34,499 nucleotides of DNA, from assembly GCA_027292925.1 (NCBI GenBank), contig JAPUGI010000261.1:1-34499 (forward strand), written 5' to 3'. The position numbers were made by a program, and so were the translations under genes. This stretch comes from Gammaproteobacteria bacterium (GTDB lineage Bacteria > Pseudomonadota > Gammaproteobacteria > Pseudomonadales > Azotimanducaceae). Positions 31,719 through 34,499 of this stretch are shown piece after piece. Below the pieces are notes generated by a model that worked only from the letters and a program-made list of their open reading frames with translations, was not told where the DNA came from and did no database searches. Every line of letters starts with the position of its first letter. The first letter of the stretch is position 1.

Positions 31719-33121
31719 CAGCGACCCCCTTGCATCGTTGCTTCTGCAACCTGGTTTGTTAATGGTGGTTCTATAGGTGGTAATGTGTTGATATAGGCAA
31801 GGACATCGTTGATGTCTGTGTCGTTTCGGAGCATCTGGGACATGCTAACCATCTGCTGCCCGAACAGATCAAAAGGATGCTTGCCCCTGATACCCTGCCT
31901 AAAGTTTTTCAATTGACGCTTCAGGTACCAGTCTTCCTGGCCATTCAATCGAGGTGCGTTGAGTGCATAATTGCCTTGACCATTTAATCCATGACAGGTC
32001 CCACAAGTGACGTAGAGATTCCTGCCACGATTGCTATCGCCTGTAATCGAGTAATCACCTCGGTGCTCAGGGAGCGTTTTGATATAGGCGCTGACGTTTC
32101 GTATTGCTGTCTCGTCAGCTAACACGGCGGCCATGGGCGCCATTTGCTTGCCATATACATCATCCTCGTGAGCACCACGGATGCCATGTTTGAAATAGCC
32201 TATTTGACGACGCAGGTACCAATCTGCCTGACCGCTAAGCTTCGGTGAATTGAGCGCGACATTACCTTCCCCTTCGGGGCCGTGGCATGCAGCGCATACC
32301 GCATAGAGTGATTGGCCGGCGATAGGATCTCCAGGACCGATCTGCATTGATTCTGCGAAGGTCATCTGACTATCCCGCCAAGCTTCAAAGTCTTCCTGGG
32401 TATCGACAACTACACGACCCCGCATGGTGAAATGTGCCAGACCGCAGAGTTCCTCACACAATATTTCGTAAGTGCCTAATTTGGTTGGCGTAAACCACAG
32501 ATAGGAGACCAGCCCTGGTACCAGATCCATTTTCACTCGAAATTGAGCCACCGCAAAATCATGCAACACATCTTTTGATCGAAGCAAAACCTTTACCGGT
32601 CTATCAATGGGAATATGAACTATATTACTCATGACAATCAGGTCATCCTGACCGTTAGCGTCATTTGGATTCAGGCCAAGAGGGTTATCGATATTAACGA
32701 AACTGGGATCCGAGGTACCGTGCTTGTTGTCTTTACCAGGAAGCCGGAAGGTCCAGCGCCACTGTTCCCCGACAGCCTCTAGTTCCCAGGCTTCCTCCGG
32801 TACATTGACGAATTCGTTCCAGACGTACAATCCTGGTGCAAGCATTGCCGCAACGCCAATCGCTGTGACAACTGTCAACCACACTTCGAGTTTCGTGTTT
32901 TCTGGCTCATACTTCGCCGGTTTACTATTTTCGCCACGGTTTCGAAACCGGAATACCGAATAAGCCATAAATAAGTTGATTGCAACGAACACGGCACCAG
33001 TCACCCAAAAAGTGATTGTGATGGTGTCGTCGATAGCTCCCCAGTTGGAAGCCAGAGGCGTAAACCACCAGGGACTGAGGAAGTGAAATGCTATTGAGCC
33101 GACTACCAATAGCATGAACAC
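31718..33121 (-). CDS. ctaC: cytochrome c oxidase subunit II fused to two cytochrome c domains
   Basis: A 467-residue subunit. Two N-terminal helices are followed by a CuA domain with His187 (VLHDF) and CEELCGLAHFTM (Cys222, Cys226, His230, Met233). Two haem-c domains follow, with CAACH (276-280) and CGTCH (373-377), making a caa3-like enzyme with two fused haems instead of one. It accepts electrons at the periplasmic face and passes them via CuA to subunit I. The start is uncertain: the track uses GTG at 33121, which has no good ribosome site and gives an N-terminus without Lys or Arg. See the finding on the codons upstream. No assembly-factor gene (ctaG/cox11) is in the operon. Confidence 0.92.
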   Translation of the reverse strand: MFMLLVVGSIAFHFLSPWWFTPLASNWGAIDDTITITFWVTGAVFVAINLFMAYSVFRFRNRGENSKPAKYEPENTKLEVWLTVVTAIGVAAMLAPGLYVWNEFVNVPEEAWELEAVGEQWRWTFRLPGKDNKHGTSDPSFVNIDNPLGLNPNDANGQDDLIVMSNIVHIPIDRPVKVLLRSKDVLHDFAVAQFRVKMDLVPGLVSYLWFTPTKLGTYEILCEELCGLAHFTMRGRVVVDTQEDFEAWRDSQMTFAESMQIGPGDPIAGQSLYAVCAACHGPEGEGNVALNSPKLSGQADWYLRRQIGYFKHGIRGAHEDDVYGKQMAPMAAVLADETAIRNVSAYIKTLPEHRGDYSITGDSNRGRNLYVTCGTCHGLNGQGNYALNAPRLNGQEDWYLKRQLKNFRQGIRGKHPFDLFGQQMVSMSQMLRNDTDINDVLAYINTLPPIEPPLTNQVAEATMQGGR

Positions 33122-33234
33122 AACGGCAACGAGCTTACTTCATTCCTTCATTACGTTTTGAAAAAATTCATGTTGAAATGCGGCCCCAAAATAACGTCCA
33201 GGGTGGGGGCCAACCAACGGACGCTAAATTACCC

Positions 33235-33250
33235 TTTGACCCTGGTCAAA
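33235..33250. promoter_or_regulatory. 16-base dyad upstream of the cox operon
   Basis: TTTGACC and GGTCAAA flank a two-base centre (CT), a perfect inverted repeat 114 bases before the cox start and 52 bases after the dehydrogenase stop. The two-base centre argues against a hairpin and for a dimeric-protein operator. Confidence 0.45.
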
Positions 33251-33301
33251 GTCAATATGAAAATACCGGAGCCTCAGCGGTTCTCATAAAGAATGTTGAC
33301 T

Positions 33302-34499
33302 CTATCCCTTCACACGTAATGACTTTGGGTCGTAAAAAGGTGATAACCGGAGTTCGATTGGATAGCGTTTTTTGGCGACTTCTACTGAAAATTCGTCCTG
33401 TTCAAGAAAACTACGATTAACGCCATCCGGATGGCTGATAAGTGCAATCGCCAATGAGCGATTGATTCTGTGACCCCACATGGCCGAGGTAGTGAGACCA
33501 ATCATCTCATTGTTGAGCCAAACGGGTTCATCGTGAATCATTAATGGTGCTTCATCATGCTTGATGGCTAAGTTAACCAGGCGTCGTTTTAGGGGTCGCT
33601 CGAGTGAAGATAGAGCAGATTTGCCGATAAAATTATCTTTGTCCATGTCGACCGCGAAACCCAACCCGGATACATATGGATTGATGTCGTCCGAGATATC
33701 GTGTCCCATGTGTTTGTAACTTTTTTCCAGGCGACAGGAGTTCATGGCGTGGAATCCGGCTAGCGTGAGTCCATGTTGTTGTCCTTCCTCCCACAGCAGC
33801 TCAAAGATTTCTTGGGCTAACCCGGAAGGAATGTAGAGTTCATAGCCAAGTTCACCAACATAGGTAAGTCGGTTGGCGCGAATCGTCGCAGATCCTATCT
33901 GTAGTTCCCGGGATGAAAAAAAAGGCATTGAATTGTTATCAATAGGCATGTCCGTCAGCCGTTGCAACAGTTCCCGTGAATGCGGACCCATCAAACCATA
34001 CATGGCGTAGTCATCGGATACATTGATGACAGATACCCTCAACTCAGACGGTATGTGGCGCCGGAGCCAGAGGAAATCCCGGTTTTCGGTGGCACAACTG
34101 CTGACGACCATAAACTCATCGCTGGCCAATCGCGTAATCGTCACATCTGCTTCTATGCCGCCGCGTTCATTCAACCATTGGGTATAGACAATCCTGTCCA
34201 CAGCGACATCAATATTGTTGGCGCAGATCATGTTTAACGCCATTGTGGCATCTGGACCCTTCACCTGAAAAACTGGATAGCTGGTCTGGTCAAATAACGC
34301 AACCCCATCTCTGACCGCAAGGCATTCCTTTCTACAATTGTCGAACCAGTTCTGTCTTCCATAGGAATACTGGTACTCGGCTGGCTGGTTATCACGGGCG
34401 AACCAATTGGGCCTTTCCCAGCCAGCCAGTTCACCCATGACCGCGCCCCTGTCAATTAGCGCCTGGTGTATCGGGCTGCAACGGATACCCCTGGCAGTT
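33302..34499 (-). CDS. FAD-dependent dimethylglycine/sarcosine dehydrogenase-like protein, C-terminal part (5' truncated)
   Basis: The ORF track starts at 34438, but the frame is open to the window edge and the added residues (TARGIRCSPIHQ...DRGAV) continue the family sequence, so the N-terminal FAD domain lies outside. The visible ~400 residues form a GcvT-like folate-binding domain: GELAGWERPNWF, then VALFDQTSYPVFQVKGPDA, YGLMGPHSRELLQRL, YVGELGYELYIP and a C-terminal aminomethyltransferase beta-barrel. Such proteins demethylate dimethylglycine or sarcosine and pass the one-carbon unit to tetrahydrofolate. It is upstream of the cox operon on the same strand, 180 bases apart. Confidence 0.85.
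   Translation of the reverse strand, partial: TARGIRCSPIHQALIDRGAVMGELAGWERPNWFARDNQPAEYQYSYGRQNWFDNCRKECLAVRDGVALFDQTSYPVFQVKGPDATMALNMICANNIDVAVDRIVYTQWLNERGGIEADVTITRLASDEFMVVSSCATENRDFLWLRRHIPSELRVSVINVSDDYAMYGLMGPHSRELLQRLTDMPIDNNSMPFFSSRELQIGSATIRANRLTYVGELGYELYIPSGLAQEIFELLWEEGQQHGLTLAGFHAMNSCRLEKSYKHMGHDISDDINPYVSGLGFAVDMDKDNFIGKSALSSLERPLKRRLVNLAIKHDEAPLMIHDEPVWLNNEMIGLTTSAMWGHRINRSLAIALISHPDGVNRSFLEQDEFSVEVAKKRYPIELRLSPFYDPKSLRVKG

Noticed and set aside
33178-33420. 80-residue plus-strand ORF covering the dyad and the dehydrogenase 3' end
   Set aside because: It overlaps the conserved end of the dehydrogenase gene and the intergenic dyad, and has no recognisable features or ribosome site.
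1-34499. CRISPR arrays, prophage, IS elements, tRNA or rRNA genes
   Set aside because: No regularly spaced repeats, transposase or phage genes, or tRNA/rRNA-like sequence were seen on reading the intergenic regions.

Overview
The window looks like a chromosomal segment of a free-living aerobic gammaproteobacterium, probably marine. The reasons are the AcrB-type RND pump, the caa3-like cytochrome oxidase with a haem-c-bearing subunit II, the spinster-like MFS carrier, the ACAD10-like phosphotransferase, several GSTs, and a dimethylglycine/sarcosine-dehydrogenase-like protein. Taxonomy is inferred from gene content only. TGA ends several intact genes, so the genetic code is the standard bacterial one. 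I saw no rRNA, tRNA, CRISPR array, prophage or insertion sequence.

Region by region. (1) 1-4.4 kb: the 3' end of an RND pump gene, an S41 protease lipoprotein, a small lipoprotein-like ORF and an NhaC antiporter, then a convergent NTF2-like gene. (2) 4.5-7.4 kb: a secreted unknown protein, a histidine phosphatase, and an M32 carboxypeptidase gene whose otherwise full-length frame carries one in-frame TGA. (3) 7.4-9.8 kb, minus strand: a TrmB-like regulator, a CBS-pair protein, and an unknown protein with a repeat-bearing, apparently disordered tail. (4) 9.8-13 kb: a divergent control region with two identical TGTCA-N9-TGACA dyads about seven helical turns apart. It separates the TrmB-like regulator from a three-gene operon: a divergent GlmS-like enzyme, an exported HEAT-like protein and a PhyH-type dioxygenase. 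(5) 13-15 kb: a membrane protein joining a trypsin-like domain, a coiled coil, a membrane span and an FHA domain. (6) 15-18 kb: korAB, preceded by a 336-base leader rich in small repeats. (7) 18-23 kb: an MFS carrier, a phosphotransferase-GST pair, an AhpD-like protein and a second GST with a C-terminal extension. (8) 23-27 kb, minus strand: HAD, ChaC, DUF481, M20 amidohydrolase and DoxX, with a REP-like hairpin between the last two. (9) 27-33 kb: a two-span membrane protein and a dihaem cytochrome c, convergent with a five-gene cytochrome oxidase operon. (10) 33.3 kb to the end: the C-terminal part of an FAD-dependent demethylating dehydrogenase.

How the genes work together. KorAB oxidises a 2-oxoacid and reduces ferredoxin. 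The cox operon is the terminal oxidase, and its subunit II haem domains are clear homologues of those in the neighbouring free dihaem cytochrome. The regulator-GlmS-HEAT-PhyH block and the FHA-protease are the least familiar parts. The repeat-tailed protein next to the CBS protein is the best candidate for something undescribed. Several genes seem to use TTG starts with good Shine-Dalgarno sequences (nhaC, the NTF2-like gene, the histidine phosphatase, the FHA-protease), so automatic ATG starts are likely wrong there.
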